Assembly (NCBI GenBank): GCA_018822885.1
Contig: JAHJJA010000037.1
Location: 1-36,043, forward strand
Direction of reading: 5' to 3'
Origin: Candidatus Omnitrophota bacterium
GTDB lineage: Bacteria; Omnitrophota; Gorgyraeia; Gygaellales; Profunditerraquicolaceae
Length of the DNA stretch: 36,043 nucleotides
Shown here: positions 7,273 to 13,768 of the stretch, piece after piece
Position numbering within the stretch: position 1 is the stretch's first letter
How the letters are laid out: each line of letters starts with the position of its first letter
Position numbers and translations under genes: made by a program
Notes under the pieces: generated by a model
What the model saw: the letters and a program-made list of their open reading frames with translations, nothing else
What the model was told of the DNA's origin: nothing
Database searches by the model: none

Positions 7273-8481
7273 ATGATCCGCATTTTTCAGGAAGTCAAAC
7301 CGCGGGAACTAAAGCTCTTGATGCAGCAGGTAGGGGTCAATACCTATGGCATACGCATCATGGCACCTAAGGCCCAAGGGTTCCTTATAAAGCTAGATTC
7401 CCTTTCGAATATAAGCGCAAATATCTTAAAACAGGAAATGCTTTCTCTCGGAGCCGATGCGGCTGTGGCTAGAGGTTCCTTGACAGGCAAGGTAAAAAAA
7501 ACTGATTGCCTTTTAATGGGAAGCCTTGCCCAATTGAGCCGCTTGAGCCAGAAATTAAAGAGACAGCCTTTTGGTCTGGATCTGCTCGGAGATGATCTAT
7601 CTCAAGCCATAAAGAATTACCAAAAAAATGACTTTGTTTTAGAGGTTGGCGGTGCTAAGATTTATCTGGGTAAGCGCATCCATATAATGGGGATTTTAAA
7701 CCTTACGCCGGATTCTTTTAGCGGGGATGGGGTTTACAGGACCCTAAGGTGCAGGCAGGTCACAAGTGAAATTGTTGATTTTGCACAGCAGCTGGTCAGG
7801 GATGGCGCTGACATCATTGATGTCGGCGGGCAATCGAGCAGGCCGGGGGCAAGGCCGGTACCTCTAAAAGAGGAGTTGGCGCGGACAATCCCTGTTATAA
7901 AATTGCTTGTTAAGAAAATAAAAGTTCCTATTTCCATAGATACCTCTAAGCCGGAAGTTGCTAAGGCCGCGCTGGATAACGGCGCTATGATAGTAAACGA
8001 TATAACAGGCTTAAGGAATCCTTTGATGGCAAAGGCAGCAGCCAGATTTAATGCCGCGGTGGTTATTATGCATATGCAGGGCACTCCCCGCACAATGCAA
8101 AATAATCCGCGTTATGATTGTGTGGTGGATGATATTATTGATTATTTAAGTTTAGCAATAAAACGCGCAATTGATGCGGGGGTAGACGGCAATAAAATAA
8201 TCATTGATCCCGGAGTAGGGTTTGGTAAAACATTAGGGCACAATTTAAATATATTAAAGAACTTAGAACAGTTAAAGATCCTTGGTAAGCCTATATTGGC
8301 CGGGGTCTCAAGAAAATCTTTTATCGGAAAGATCCTGAATGTCAGCCCAGACCAGAGGGTGTTTGGGACGGTAGCTAGCTGTATTCTAGCTGTAAAAAAC
8401 GGCGCAAAGATACTTCGAGTCCATGATGTCAAAGCGGTAAAGCAGGCTGTGAAAATATTCGACGCCGTAAACGCTGATTAA
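7273..8481 (+). CDS. folP: Dihydropteroate synthase with N-terminal extension
   Basis: A 402-residue protein, about 120 residues longer than the classic enzyme. Residues from about 137 on form the pterin-binding TIM barrel: IMGILNLTPDSFSGDG (138-153), DVGGQSSRPGA (183-193), IPISIDTSKPEVA-like strand, ITGLRNP, SRKSFIGKIL and the closing LRVHDV. It condenses p-aminobenzoate with hydroxymethyl-dihydropterin pyrophosphate. The N-terminal ~120 residues form a separate domain also seen in long DHPS forms of anaerobes; its role is unknown to me. The usual GGESTRPG motif reads GGQSSRPG, with E to Q next to the pABA loop. A paralogue of altered function cannot be excluded, but all other motifs are intact. 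It lies between ftsH and cdaA, 8 and 2 bases away. Confidence 0.92.
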   Translation: MIRIFQEVKPRELKLLMQQVGVNTYGIRIMAPKAQGFLIKLDSLSNISANILKQEMLSLGADAAVARGSLTGKVKKTDCLLMGSLAQLSRLSQKLKRQPFGLDLLGDDLSQAIKNYQKNDFVLEVGGAKIYLGKRIHIMGILNLTPDSFSGDGVYRTLRCRQVTSEIVDFAQQLVRDGADIIDVGGQSSRPGARPVPLKEELARTIPVIKLLVKKIKVPISIDTSKPEVAKAALDNGAMIVNDITGLRNPLMAKAAARFNAAVVIMHMQGTPRTMQNNPRYDCVVDDIIDYLSLAIKRAIDAGVDGNKIIIDPGVGFGKTLGHNLNILKNLEQLKILGKPILAGVSRKSFIGKILNVSPDQRVFGTVASCILAVKNGAKILRVHDVKAVKQAVKIFDAVNAD

Positions 8482-8483
8482 GT

Positions 8484-9254
8484 ATGATGCATATAAGCCT
8501 ATTATCTTATTGGAAACCGTTAGTTGAGATAGTGATACTTTGGTTTGTCATTTATCACGTTATACTCTTCTTCGAGGGCACGCGCGCTGTGCAGGTTGTG
8601 CGCGGCATAGTCATCCTTTTGGTGGCCTTTTTTGTTTTTCAGAGGCTTGGGTTACAGGCGCTTGACTGGCTGCTTACTAAATTGTTCGGGATCTCGGTCA
8701 TCGCGATCCTTATAATCTTTCAGCCAGAGATCAGGCAGGGGCTTGCGCACATCGGGCAGCGTCATTTGTTTAGCGTCACTTTAGGCGAGGAAGAGATAGA
8801 TTCTATACTTAAGGAGATCGCTAAATTCCTGGAGAATATCTCCCGCAATAAGTTCGGGGCAATCATTGCTATTGAGAAAAACGTACCTCTTAATTCTTAC
8901 AAAGAGACAGGCGAGGTCGTGGATGGCAGAATATCAAGCGACCTAATGGAGGCGATTTTTACTCCGAATAATCCGCTTCACGACGGAGGCTTGATCATTC
9001 AGCGCGGCAGGATCTCCGCAGCAGGATGCCTTTTTCCGCTGACGCAAAACAAGGATTTAAACAGGCTTTTCGGGACAAGGCATCGCGCGGCGTTGGGTTT
9101 AAGTGATGAGACCGATGCAGTTATTATAGTTGTTTCGGAGGAAAGGCAGGATTTCTCTCTTGTTTATCGTGGAAGATTGTATAAGGATCTTAGTATAGAG
9201 GATTTGCTGGCTAAAGTAAAAGATAGGCTTTTGATCAGGAAAGAAAATGAGTAA
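8484..9254 (+). CDS. cdaA: Diadenylate cyclase CdaA (DAC domain)
   Basis: A 256-residue protein with three N-terminal membrane helices (about 14-31, 38-53 and 65-80) and a cytoplasmic DAC domain. The catalytic blocks are HDGGLIIQRGRI with DGG at 167-169 (the DGA motif, with G in third place, a known variant) and GTRHRAALGLSDETDA with RHR at 199-201. It makes cyclic di-AMP from two ATP molecules, a signal for potassium and cell wall homeostasis. In most genomes cdaA is followed by cdaR, encoding a YbbR-domain regulator, and glmM; here a 45-residue stub takes that place and overlaps its stop codon. No c-di-AMP target is recognisable in the window. Confidence 0.95.
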   Translation: MMHISLLSYWKPLVEIVILWFVIYHVILFFEGTRAVQVVRGIVILLVAFFVFQRLGLQALDWLLTKLFGISVIAILIIFQPEIRQGLAHIGQRHLFSVTLGEEEIDSILKEIAKFLENISRNKFGAIIAIEKNVPLNSYKETGEVVDGRISSDLMEAIFTPNNPLHDGGLIIQRGRISAAGCLFPLTQNKDLNRLFGTRHRAALGLSDETDAVIIVVSEERQDFSLVYRGRLYKDLSIEDLLAKVKDRLLIRKENE

Positions 9255-9384
9255 AAAAATAAGTTTAAAAGACAGGGCAATGCATTGGTTTACGTATCAC
9301 CCTTGGCTTAAGTTGATCGCGTTAATCCTTGCGGTAATGGTTTGGTTTTATATCAGGGAAGAGCTCAACAGGTTTAATTACTGA
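9247..9384 (+). CDS. Miniature CdaR/YbbR-like membrane protein (45 residues)
   Basis: ATG at 9247 lies inside the last codons of cdaA (8-base overlap), the frame ends in TGA at 9382-9384, and pdxJ starts one base later, so the frame fills the gap exactly. The protein has a basic start (MSKKISLKDRAMHW) and one membrane helix, HPWLKLIALILAVMVWFYI, then REELNRFNY. That helix resembles the opening 'N-x-x-LKLLSLLLAVLLWFYV' of CdaR/YbbR proteins, which normally carry several extracytoplasmic YbbR domains afterwards. Here the domains are absent. Position after cdaA is where cdaR usually sits. I infer a reduced CdaR that kept only the helix used to contact CdaA; there is no direct proof of function. 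Confidence 0.7.
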   Translation: MSKKISLKDRAMHWFTYHPWLKLIALILAVMVWFYIREELNRFNY

Positions 9385-9385
9385 T

Positions 9386-10099
9386 ATGCCAAAGCTTGGT
9401 GTAAACATCGATCATGTTGCCACGCTGCGCCAGGCCCGAAAGGGGATTGATCCCGAGCCTGTTTTCGCGGCTTTTATTTGCGAGTCTGCAGGAGCAGATA
9501 GCATTGTGGTACATTTGCGCGAGGACCGAAGGCACATACAAGACAGTGACCTGCATGCTTTGAGGCAGACAGTAAAAACAAGATTGAATATGGAGATGTC
9601 CATTGCTTCGGAGATAGTGGATATTGCCTGCAAGCTTAAGCCTGACCAATCGACTCTTGTCCCGGAGAAGAGGCAGGAGTTGACTACTGAAGGCGGCCTT
9701 AATGTTTTTAAGAATTTCAAGAAGATCAAAACTGCTCTAGAGAAGTTGGGCAGGCATGGAATCAAAGTAAGTCTGTTTATAGACCCCGATAAAAAACAGA
9801 TCGATGCCGCAAAAAAAATCGGCGCAAAAATAGTCGAATTGCACACCGGTAGATACGCAGACGCGAAAAGCCAGGAAGAACAAGAGAAGTATTTTCAGGA
9901 ATTAAAATCCGCGGTCAGCTACGCTAAAAGTAAACGTCTTATCGTTTGCGTCGGGCATGGGCTTAATTACAGTAATGTGGCGAGGGTAGCGAAATTAAAA
10001 GGGATCCAAGAACTTAATATAGGGTATTCTATTGTCTGTCGTGCGGTATTGGTGGGTTTAGAACATGCCGTGCAGGAGATGAAGGCCTTGATTGGCTAG
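9386..10099 (+). CDS. pdxJ: Pyridoxine 5'-phosphate synthase
   Basis: A 237-residue TIM-barrel enzyme of normal length. It opens with PKLGVNIDHVATLRQARKG, the PdxJ signature, followed by GADSIVVHLREDRRHIQD and, near the end, ELNIGYSIVCRAVLVGLEHAV. It condenses deoxyxylulose 5-phosphate with 3-amino-2-oxopropyl phosphate to give pyridoxine 5'-phosphate in the DXP-dependent vitamin B6 route. It starts one base after the YbbR-like stub and is followed 13 bases later by acpS; pdxJ-acpS-nnrD is a recurring gene order. The ThrC in the same window is a pyridoxal-phosphate enzyme, so the cofactor has local users, though this is not evidence of regulation. Confidence 0.95.
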   Translation: MPKLGVNIDHVATLRQARKGIDPEPVFAAFICESAGADSIVVHLREDRRHIQDSDLHALRQTVKTRLNMEMSIASEIVDIACKLKPDQSTLVPEKRQELTTEGGLNVFKNFKKIKTALEKLGRHGIKVSLFIDPDKKQIDAAKKIGAKIVELHTGRYADAKSQEEQEKYFQELKSAVSYAKSKRLIVCVGHGLNYSNVARVAKLKGIQELNIGYSIVCRAVLVGLEHAVQEMKALIG

Positions 10100-10112
10100 G
10101 GCTATATAAACC

Positions 10113-10472
10113 ATGATTATAGGCACAGGCGTTGATATTACCGAAGTGAGGCGTTTAGAAAAAGCAGTAGAAAGATGGGGCGATGCCTTTTTAAATAGGG
10201 TCTTTACCGTCCAGGAATTAGAGAACGCGAAGAAAAGAGGTAGTTTCTATCAGCATCTAGCCGGCAGGTTCGCGGCCAAGGAAGCTATATTTAAGGCAAT
10301 AGGAGATCCGGAATTGAATTGGAAGGAAGTCCAGATAGTAAACGATGCCAGCGGAAAGCCTCTTTGCGAGATCCTAAAGGCAAAACACAAGAAGATCTGT
10401 GCGTTAATATCTATTTCTCACGTAAAAAATTATGCGGTTGCCAACGCGATTGTCACGAAGAAGGGCCGATAG
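10113..10472 (+). CDS. acpS: Holo-[acyl-carrier-protein] synthase
   Basis: A 119-residue AcpS. IGTGVDITEVRRLEKAV at 3-19 carries the metal-binding aspartate, and HLAGRFAAKEAIFKAIGD at about 48-65 is the second signature with the KEA motif; the C-terminal ISISHVKNYAVANAI strand is also typical. It transfers 4'-phosphopantetheine from CoA to the acyl carrier protein serine. The 3' end overlaps nnrD by 41 bases in another frame, so the last 13 codons encode two proteins. CoaB and CoaX elsewhere in the window supply the CoA it uses. Confidence 0.94.
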   Translation: MIIGTGVDITEVRRLEKAVERWGDAFLNRVFTVQELENAKKRGSFYQHLAGRFAAKEAIFKAIGDPELNWKEVQIVNDASGKPLCEILKAKHKKICALISISHVKNYAVANAIVTKKGR

Positions 10473-11283
10473 CCACAAGGGGGATTTTGGCAGTATTTTT
10501 ATTCTTGCCGGCTCATCACGTTTTTCAGGGGCAGCTGCTTTATGCGCAGAGGGCGCATTGCGTTCAGGCGCAGGCCTGGTTACGCTTGGGATCCCCAAGG
10601 GGATCAATAGCGCTCTAATAAAAATAAAGCCTAAAGAAGTCATGACCTTGCCTTTACCAGAGACTTCCGAAGGCGCTCTAAGCCTATCCGGTTATAAGAA
10701 AATAAAAGATTTTTCAAAAGATATCGATGTGGTAGTCGTAGGGCCCGGCTTAGGGCAGGAAAAATCTACGCGAGGATTAGCGCGTAAGATTGTTTATGGA
10801 ATAAATAAGCCCATGGTTATTGATGCGGATGGGCTTAATGCGCTAGTGGGGCATCTAAAAAGGGCAGGCAACTCACAGGTTAAAATATTTACTCCGCATC
10901 CTGGTGAGATGGCAAGGCTTTTGGGTATCAGCGTAAAAGAGCTACAGAAGAAAAGAAAAAAGGTTGCTAAAAGCTTTGCGGTTCATTATAATGTAACAAT
11001 TGTTCTTAAAGGTAAAGGCACGGTAGTCGCTGCTGCCGACGGAAGATTATATTTGAATAAGACCGGTAATCCCGGGATGAGTACAGCAGGAAGCGGAGAT
11101 GTTTTGACCGGCATAATCGCAGCGTTTTTGGGGCAGGGTTTAGATGCGTTTTGCGCAGCCAAATACGCAGCTTACCTGCATGGTTTAGCCGGAGATATAG
11201 CGGCAAGAGAGAAGACGCAAATTTCCTTGATTGCCTCCGATATTATTGCTAAAATCCCACAGGCAATTAAAAAGAGTATTTAA
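10432..11283 (+). CDS. nnrD: ADP/ATP-dependent (S)-NAD(P)H-hydrate dehydratase
   Basis: A 283-residue ribokinase-fold protein equal to the C-terminal half of bifunctional Nnr. The start MRLPTRLSRRRADSHKGDFG matches the usual 'LPKRKPDSHKGDFG' opening, which decides in favour of ATG 10432 and a 41-base overlap with acpS. VVVGPGLGQ, IDADGLNAL, FTPHPGEMARLLG and GNPGMSTAGSGDVLTG (nucleotide-binding GSGD) follow in order. It repairs NADH and NADPH hydrates. The N-terminal epimerase domain (NnrE) is missing, so the epimerase must be a separate gene or absent. The gene ends directly before tRNA-Thr. Confidence 0.93.
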   Translation: MRLPTRLSRRRADSHKGDFGSIFILAGSSRFSGAAALCAEGALRSGAGLVTLGIPKGINSALIKIKPKEVMTLPLPETSEGALSLSGYKKIKDFSKDIDVVVVGPGLGQEKSTRGLARKIVYGINKPMVIDADGLNALVGHLKRAGNSQVKIFTPHPGEMARLLGISVKELQKKRKKVAKSFAVHYNVTIVLKGKGTVVAAADGRLYLNKTGNPGMSTAGSGDVLTGIIAAFLGQGLDAFCAAKYAAYLHGLAGDIAAREKTQISLIASDIIAKIPQAIKKSI

Positions 11284-11284
11284 C

Positions 11285-11357
11285 GCCGGCGTAGCTCAGT
11301 TGGTAGAGCAATTGTTTTGTAAACAATGGGTCGGGGGTTCGATTCCTCTCGCCGGCT
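11285..11357 (+). tRNA. tRNA-Thr(TGT)
   Basis: Acceptor GCCGGCG/CGCCGGC (11285-11291 with 11350-11356), D-arm GCTC/GAGC, anticodon stem ATTGT/ACAAT with loop TTTGTAA giving anticodon TGT, T-arm GGGGG/CCTCT with two G-T pairs, discriminator T. CCA is not encoded, unlike tRNA-Met in this window. It starts two bases after the nnrD stop, so the tRNA may be cut out of the end of that transcript. Confidence 0.93.
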
Positions 11358-11378
11358 AATTTTGACATTCAAACAAAA

Positions 11379-11404
11379 GTCGAGGGGTTCTCCCACCGGC
11401 TTTT
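11379..11404 (+). terminator. Weak terminator-like hairpin or tRNA-like remnant after tRNA-Thr
   Basis: GTCGAGGGG and TCCCACCGGC can pair imperfectly across a short loop and are followed by TTTT, giving a weak terminator. The same bases also resemble the 3' end of the tRNA-Thr just upstream (GTCGGGGGTTC...GCCGGCT), so a decayed tRNA 3' copy is an alternative. The remainder of 11405-11491 shows nothing I recognise. Confidence 0.4.
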
Positions 11405-11491
11405 CTAAAGTCACATGTTTAAATGTTGCACGTATCGATCTTGTGCCTTGTGTTTTGTAACTTGTGACAAATATACATTTTGATATTTAAT

Positions 11492-11774
11492 GGGCAGGTA
11501 CCCAAGTGGCCAAAGGGGGCAGACTGTGTAAACGCAGCGTCCCGCTGAAAAGCAGGATGGAAAAGTAGGTGAATTCAGGGGATCCCTTGGCAAGTTTTGT
11601 CGAGGGGAATCCTGAGCCAAGCCCTGAGTCATTTCAGGGAAGGTGCAGAGACTAAGCGCCTACCGCCTAAAGCTAAAAGCTATGGTGATGAGATAGTCCA
11701 AGCCTCAAGGTAACTTGAGGGCACTTGAAATCTGTTGCACTAGTGCTTCAGAGGTTCGAATCCTCTCCTGCCCA
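11492..11774 (+). tRNA. tRNA-Tyr(GTA) interrupted by a group I intron
   Basis: Exon 1 (11492-11527) and exon 2 (11728-11774) join to an 83-nt class II tRNA. Acceptor GGGCAGG pairs with CCTGCCC (11767-11773), discriminator A, no CCA. The joined anticodon arm is GCAGA-CTGTAAA-TCTGT, anticodon GTA. The long variable arm TGCACTAGTGC and the T-loop TTCGAAT with stem GAGG/CCTC are typical of bacterial tRNA-Tyr, and the exons closely follow the E. coli tRNA-Tyr pattern (CCAAAGGG, GCAGACTGTAAATCTG). The intron splits the anticodon between U35 and A36. Without splicing there is no usable anticodon loop, so Tyr decoding by this gene depends on intron removal. Confidence 0.92.
11528..11727 (+). ncRNA. 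Self-splicing group I intron (IC3-like), 200 nt
   Basis: The core can be traced by eye. P1 pairs exon CTGT (11524-11527) with GCAG (11534-11537), with U-G at the splice site. P5 is GGATCCC/GGGAATCC (11580-11586, 11604-11611), enclosed by TCAGG/CCTGA. P6 is CCCTGA/TCAGGG (11622-11627, 11634-11639). The conserved GGTGCAGAGACTA (11642-11654) supplies P7, whose GACTA pairs with TAGTC (11694-11698). P8 is AGCT-AAA-AGCT (11671-11681). P9 is CCTCAAG-GTAA-CTTGAGG (11703-11720) with a GUAA tetraloop. The final base is the expected omega G (11727). The P7-P9 stretch strongly resembles the Azoarcus tRNA-Ile intron. There is no homing endonuclease frame. Confidence 0.92.
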
Positions 11775-11825
11775 TTTAAATTTTCCAGTACTGCAGTGAG
11801 TGTAGTGTTCAGAAAGAGGCGGCAT

Positions 11826-12083
11826 ATGCCTAAGAAAAAGATCCCATGGTTGGCAGCTGTCTTAAATATACTTGTTAACGGACTGGGTTATATTTATATC
11901 GGCAAGAGAAAGGCATTCGGTTTATTGCTGATGCTGGCGCAGATCTCTACCTGCGTGTGGGTGTTAAAGTCTCAACCTGCCTCTGTTTATTTATTCAGAG
12001 ACTTTTGGATCTCTCTTTCCGGAATCTTGTATTCTGCTGCGTTTGCATTCGACGCCTACAAGTTAGCAAAAGAAACTAACTAG
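11826..12083 (+). CDS. Small membrane protein between tRNA genes, 85 residues
   Basis: I place the start at ATG 11826, after AAAGAGGCGG; a longer in-frame reading would run back through tRNA-Tyr exon 2 and the intron and is not credible. The protein begins MPKKKIPWLAAVLNILVNGLGYIYIGKRKAFG, where the helix followed by 'GLGYIYIGKRK' recalls TM2-like small membrane proteins, then has a second helix (LLLMLAQISTCVWVL) and a hydrophobic C-terminal segment ISLSGILYSAAFAFDAYKL. Two or three membrane passes are likely. No catalytic residues are evident and the function is unknown. It sits between tRNA-Tyr and tRNA-Gly, 11 bases before the latter. Confidence 0.65.
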   Translation: MPKKKIPWLAAVLNILVNGLGYIYIGKRKAFGLLLMLAQISTCVWVLKSQPASVYLFRDFWISLSGILYSAAFAFDAYKLAKETN

Positions 12084-12094
12084 ACCAGGGCTCT

Positions 12095-12166
12095 GCGGGA
12101 GTAGTTCAGTGGTAGAACACTTGCCTTCCAAGCAAGTCGTCGCGGGTTCGAACCCCGTCTCCCGCT
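12095..12166 (+). tRNA. tRNA-Gly(TCC)
   Basis: Acceptor GCGGGAG/CTCCCGC (12095-12101 with 12159-12165), D-arm GTTC/GAAC, anticodon stem CTTGC/GCAAG with loop CTTCCAA giving anticodon TCC, T-arm CGGG/CCCG around TTCGAAC, discriminator T. CCA is not encoded. It is the third tRNA in the 11.3-12.2 kb cluster. Confidence 0.93.
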
Positions 12167-12208
12167 TTTAAAAAAAAGTGGGCAGGGGCCGCAAAAAGGA
12201 GCGTTAAG

Positions 12209-12589
12209 ATGTCGAATAAATTATTAATTGTTGACGACGAAAAAGATGCCAGGGATTTTTTGGGCAACATCCTGATAAGAGAGGGTTACTTTGTAAAAAC
12301 TGCGGCTTCCGGGGAAGAGGCATTAGAGCTCGTCAAAAAAGAAGATTTTGATGCGGTGCTTCTGGATGTGGTAATGTCAGGTATGTCCGGGCTAGAGGTT
12401 TTGAAAAAGTTAAGAGAAACCAAACCCGATTTAATTGTTATTTTACTTACCGCTATCGGCTATGACCAGAAGATGATCGATAAATGCATGGAAGACGGCT
12501 GCTCCGGGTATATAGGAAAGAGCATCCCTGTTTCTCAGATCATAGCCAGTATTAAATTATTTATCGAATCTAAGAAAAGATCAGGTTAA
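12209..12589 (+). CDS. Single-domain response regulator (CheY-like receiver)
   Basis: A 126-residue stand-alone receiver domain. Acidic pocket DDE at 9-11, phospho-acceptor D53 in VLLDVVMSGMSG, switch threonine T81 in ILLTAIG and the invariant lysine K104 in YIGKSIP are all present. There is no output domain, so it signals through protein contacts or as a phosphorelay carrier. No histidine kinase is in the window; the PilZ proteins nearby suggest a second-messenger signalling setting but no direct link. AAAGGAGCG precedes the ATG at 12209. Confidence 0.93.
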   Translation: MSNKLLIVDDEKDARDFLGNILIREGYFVKTAASGEEALELVKKEDFDAVLLDVVMSGMSGLEVLKKLRETKPDLIVILLTAIGYDQKMIDKCMEDGCSGYIGKSIPVSQIIASIKLFIESKKRSG

Positions 12590-12608
12590 CTTATCTAAGG
12601 GGTATTGT

Positions 12609-13358
12609 ATGACTAAAGAATTTCTGCAGCCTGTCCATATTGACGCTTTTGATTTGGATGATGCCTGGTTCCAGTGTTTATCAGCGATACTGGAGAAGGG
12701 GCATGTTTATAAGATAACAAAGGGTAGTTATGAGGGGCAAAAACGCCTCGAATTTGATTTTGTCACTATTCGGGTGAAAAAACCATCCCATCAGATCATC
12801 CCGATAATCCCGGAGGGGATGAGTATTCCGGCTCCGACGGATATGGATTATATTCAAGGTTATCTAAGTTATCTTTTGACCGGGGCTAAGACCGAGACAG
12901 AAGATTACACTTACGGGGAGAGGCTGGTAGACCCGCGGGTGAAAGTAAGGCAGAATGTGGAAGGCAAGGAGATGGTAAAAGAGATGCCCTTAGATGTGAA
13001 TCAGGTCGAAGAGGTGATCAAACTATATAAGGAAAAAGGTTTCGGCACGAATCAGGCGACAATGGAGATCGGCATGCCTTCGGATATAAAACTGGTTGAT
13101 CCCCCATGCCTTAGGATAATAGATACAAGAGTCCGCTATGGAAAGCTGCATTTTATTTTGTATTTTCGTTCTTGGGATCTATGGGGAGGGTTTCCTTCTA
13201 ATCTTGGAGGCCTTCAATTGGTCAAACAATATATGGCTGAAGAGATCGGAGTAGGGGACGGAGAGATCATCGCGGCAAGTAAGGGTCTGCATCTTTATGA
13301 TTATGCATGGGACCTGGCAAAATTAAGGACAAATAAAAACAACCTGAAAATAGAATGA
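12609..13358 (+). CDS. thyA: Thymidylate synthase, archaeal-type ThyA
   Basis: A 249-residue ThyA-fold protein that resembles the methanogen-type rather than the E. coli-type enzyme. The nucleophile region is DPPCLRIIDTRV with C167; RSWDLWGGFPSNLGGL (187-202) matches the 'RSNDxxGAxPxNxxGL' phosphate and substrate block with N198; SKGLHLYDYAW (224-234) corresponds to 'S-x-x-x-H-x-Y'. IPAPTDMDYIQGYLSYLL and EDYTYGERL fit the middle of the archaeal family. It makes dTMP from dUMP with methylene-tetrahydrofolate, producing dihydrofolate that would need a reductase not seen here. It is followed by a PilZ gene with an ATGA overlap. ThyX can be excluded because its flavin motif is absent. Confidence 0.8.
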   Translation: MTKEFLQPVHIDAFDLDDAWFQCLSAILEKGHVYKITKGSYEGQKRLEFDFVTIRVKKPSHQIIPIIPEGMSIPAPTDMDYIQGYLSYLLTGAKTETEDYTYGERLVDPRVKVRQNVEGKEMVKEMPLDVNQVEEVIKLYKEKGFGTNQATMEIGMPSDIKLVDPPCLRIIDTRVRYGKLHFILYFRSWDLWGGFPSNLGGLQLVKQYMAEEIGVGDGEIIAASKGLHLYDYAWDLAKLRTNKNNLKIE

Positions 13359-13768
13359 AAAGACAAAAATATAAAGGTCCTGAACGCAGGGAATTTGTAA
13401 GGCTCGATTATTCAGCCCCTCTTTCTTGCAAAGTCTGTAAAAAAGAAACCGTAGCCAAGATCCTTGAGGGCTATACCGTGAATATAAGCAAATCAGGTCT
13501 GCTTTGCTCTGTGGGAGAGAAGGTGAGGAAGAATGATATTCTGTGGCTTGGTTTTGACCGGAATGCCTTGAGTTTCTGTTCAGTGCTTGAAAAAAGAGCT
13601 CTTGTGTATCAGAACGGTATCATCGGTAAAGTAGTCAGGGTAGAACTTAAGGATGACGGGCGCTATGATATTGGTATCCAGTTTCTTACCCGCGAGGAGA
13701 AAAACTCTACTTTTATTTATTCAAAAGAGTACTTTCTGGAGAAGCAATTAAAAAGTGGAAAAACTTAA
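13355..13768 (+). CDS. PilZ-domain protein with N-terminal GPERR motif
   Basis: A 137-residue protein overlapping thyA by ATGA. After MKRQKYKGPERREFVRLDY, the 'RRxxxR' c-di-GMP arm (residues 10-15), comes NISKSGLLC, the N-x-S-x-x-G motif at about 46-51, and a closing YDIGIQF strand. These are the two motifs by which PilZ domains bind cyclic di-GMP. The domain takes up nearly the whole protein and no effector domain is present. The GPERR element just before the arm recurs three times in the second PilZ protein at 16512. Its 3' end overlaps gpsA by 14 bases. The regulated process is unknown. Confidence 0.83.
   Translation: MKRQKYKGPERREFVRLDYSAPLSCKVCKKETVAKILEGYTVNISKSGLLCSVGEKVRKNDILWLGFDRNALSFCSVLEKRALVYQNGIIGKVVRVELKDDGRYDIGIQFLTREEKNSTFIYSKEYFLEKQLKSGKT

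Noticed and set aside
10319-10618. 99-codon + frame between acpS and nnrD
   Set aside because: Out-of-frame shadow; both overlapping genes have conserved motifs in their own frames.
11715-11825. N-terminal extension of the 85-residue membrane protein back to an earlier ATG
   Set aside because: The extension would translate tRNA-Tyr exon 2 and the end of the intron; the ATG at 11826 has a better ribosome binding site.
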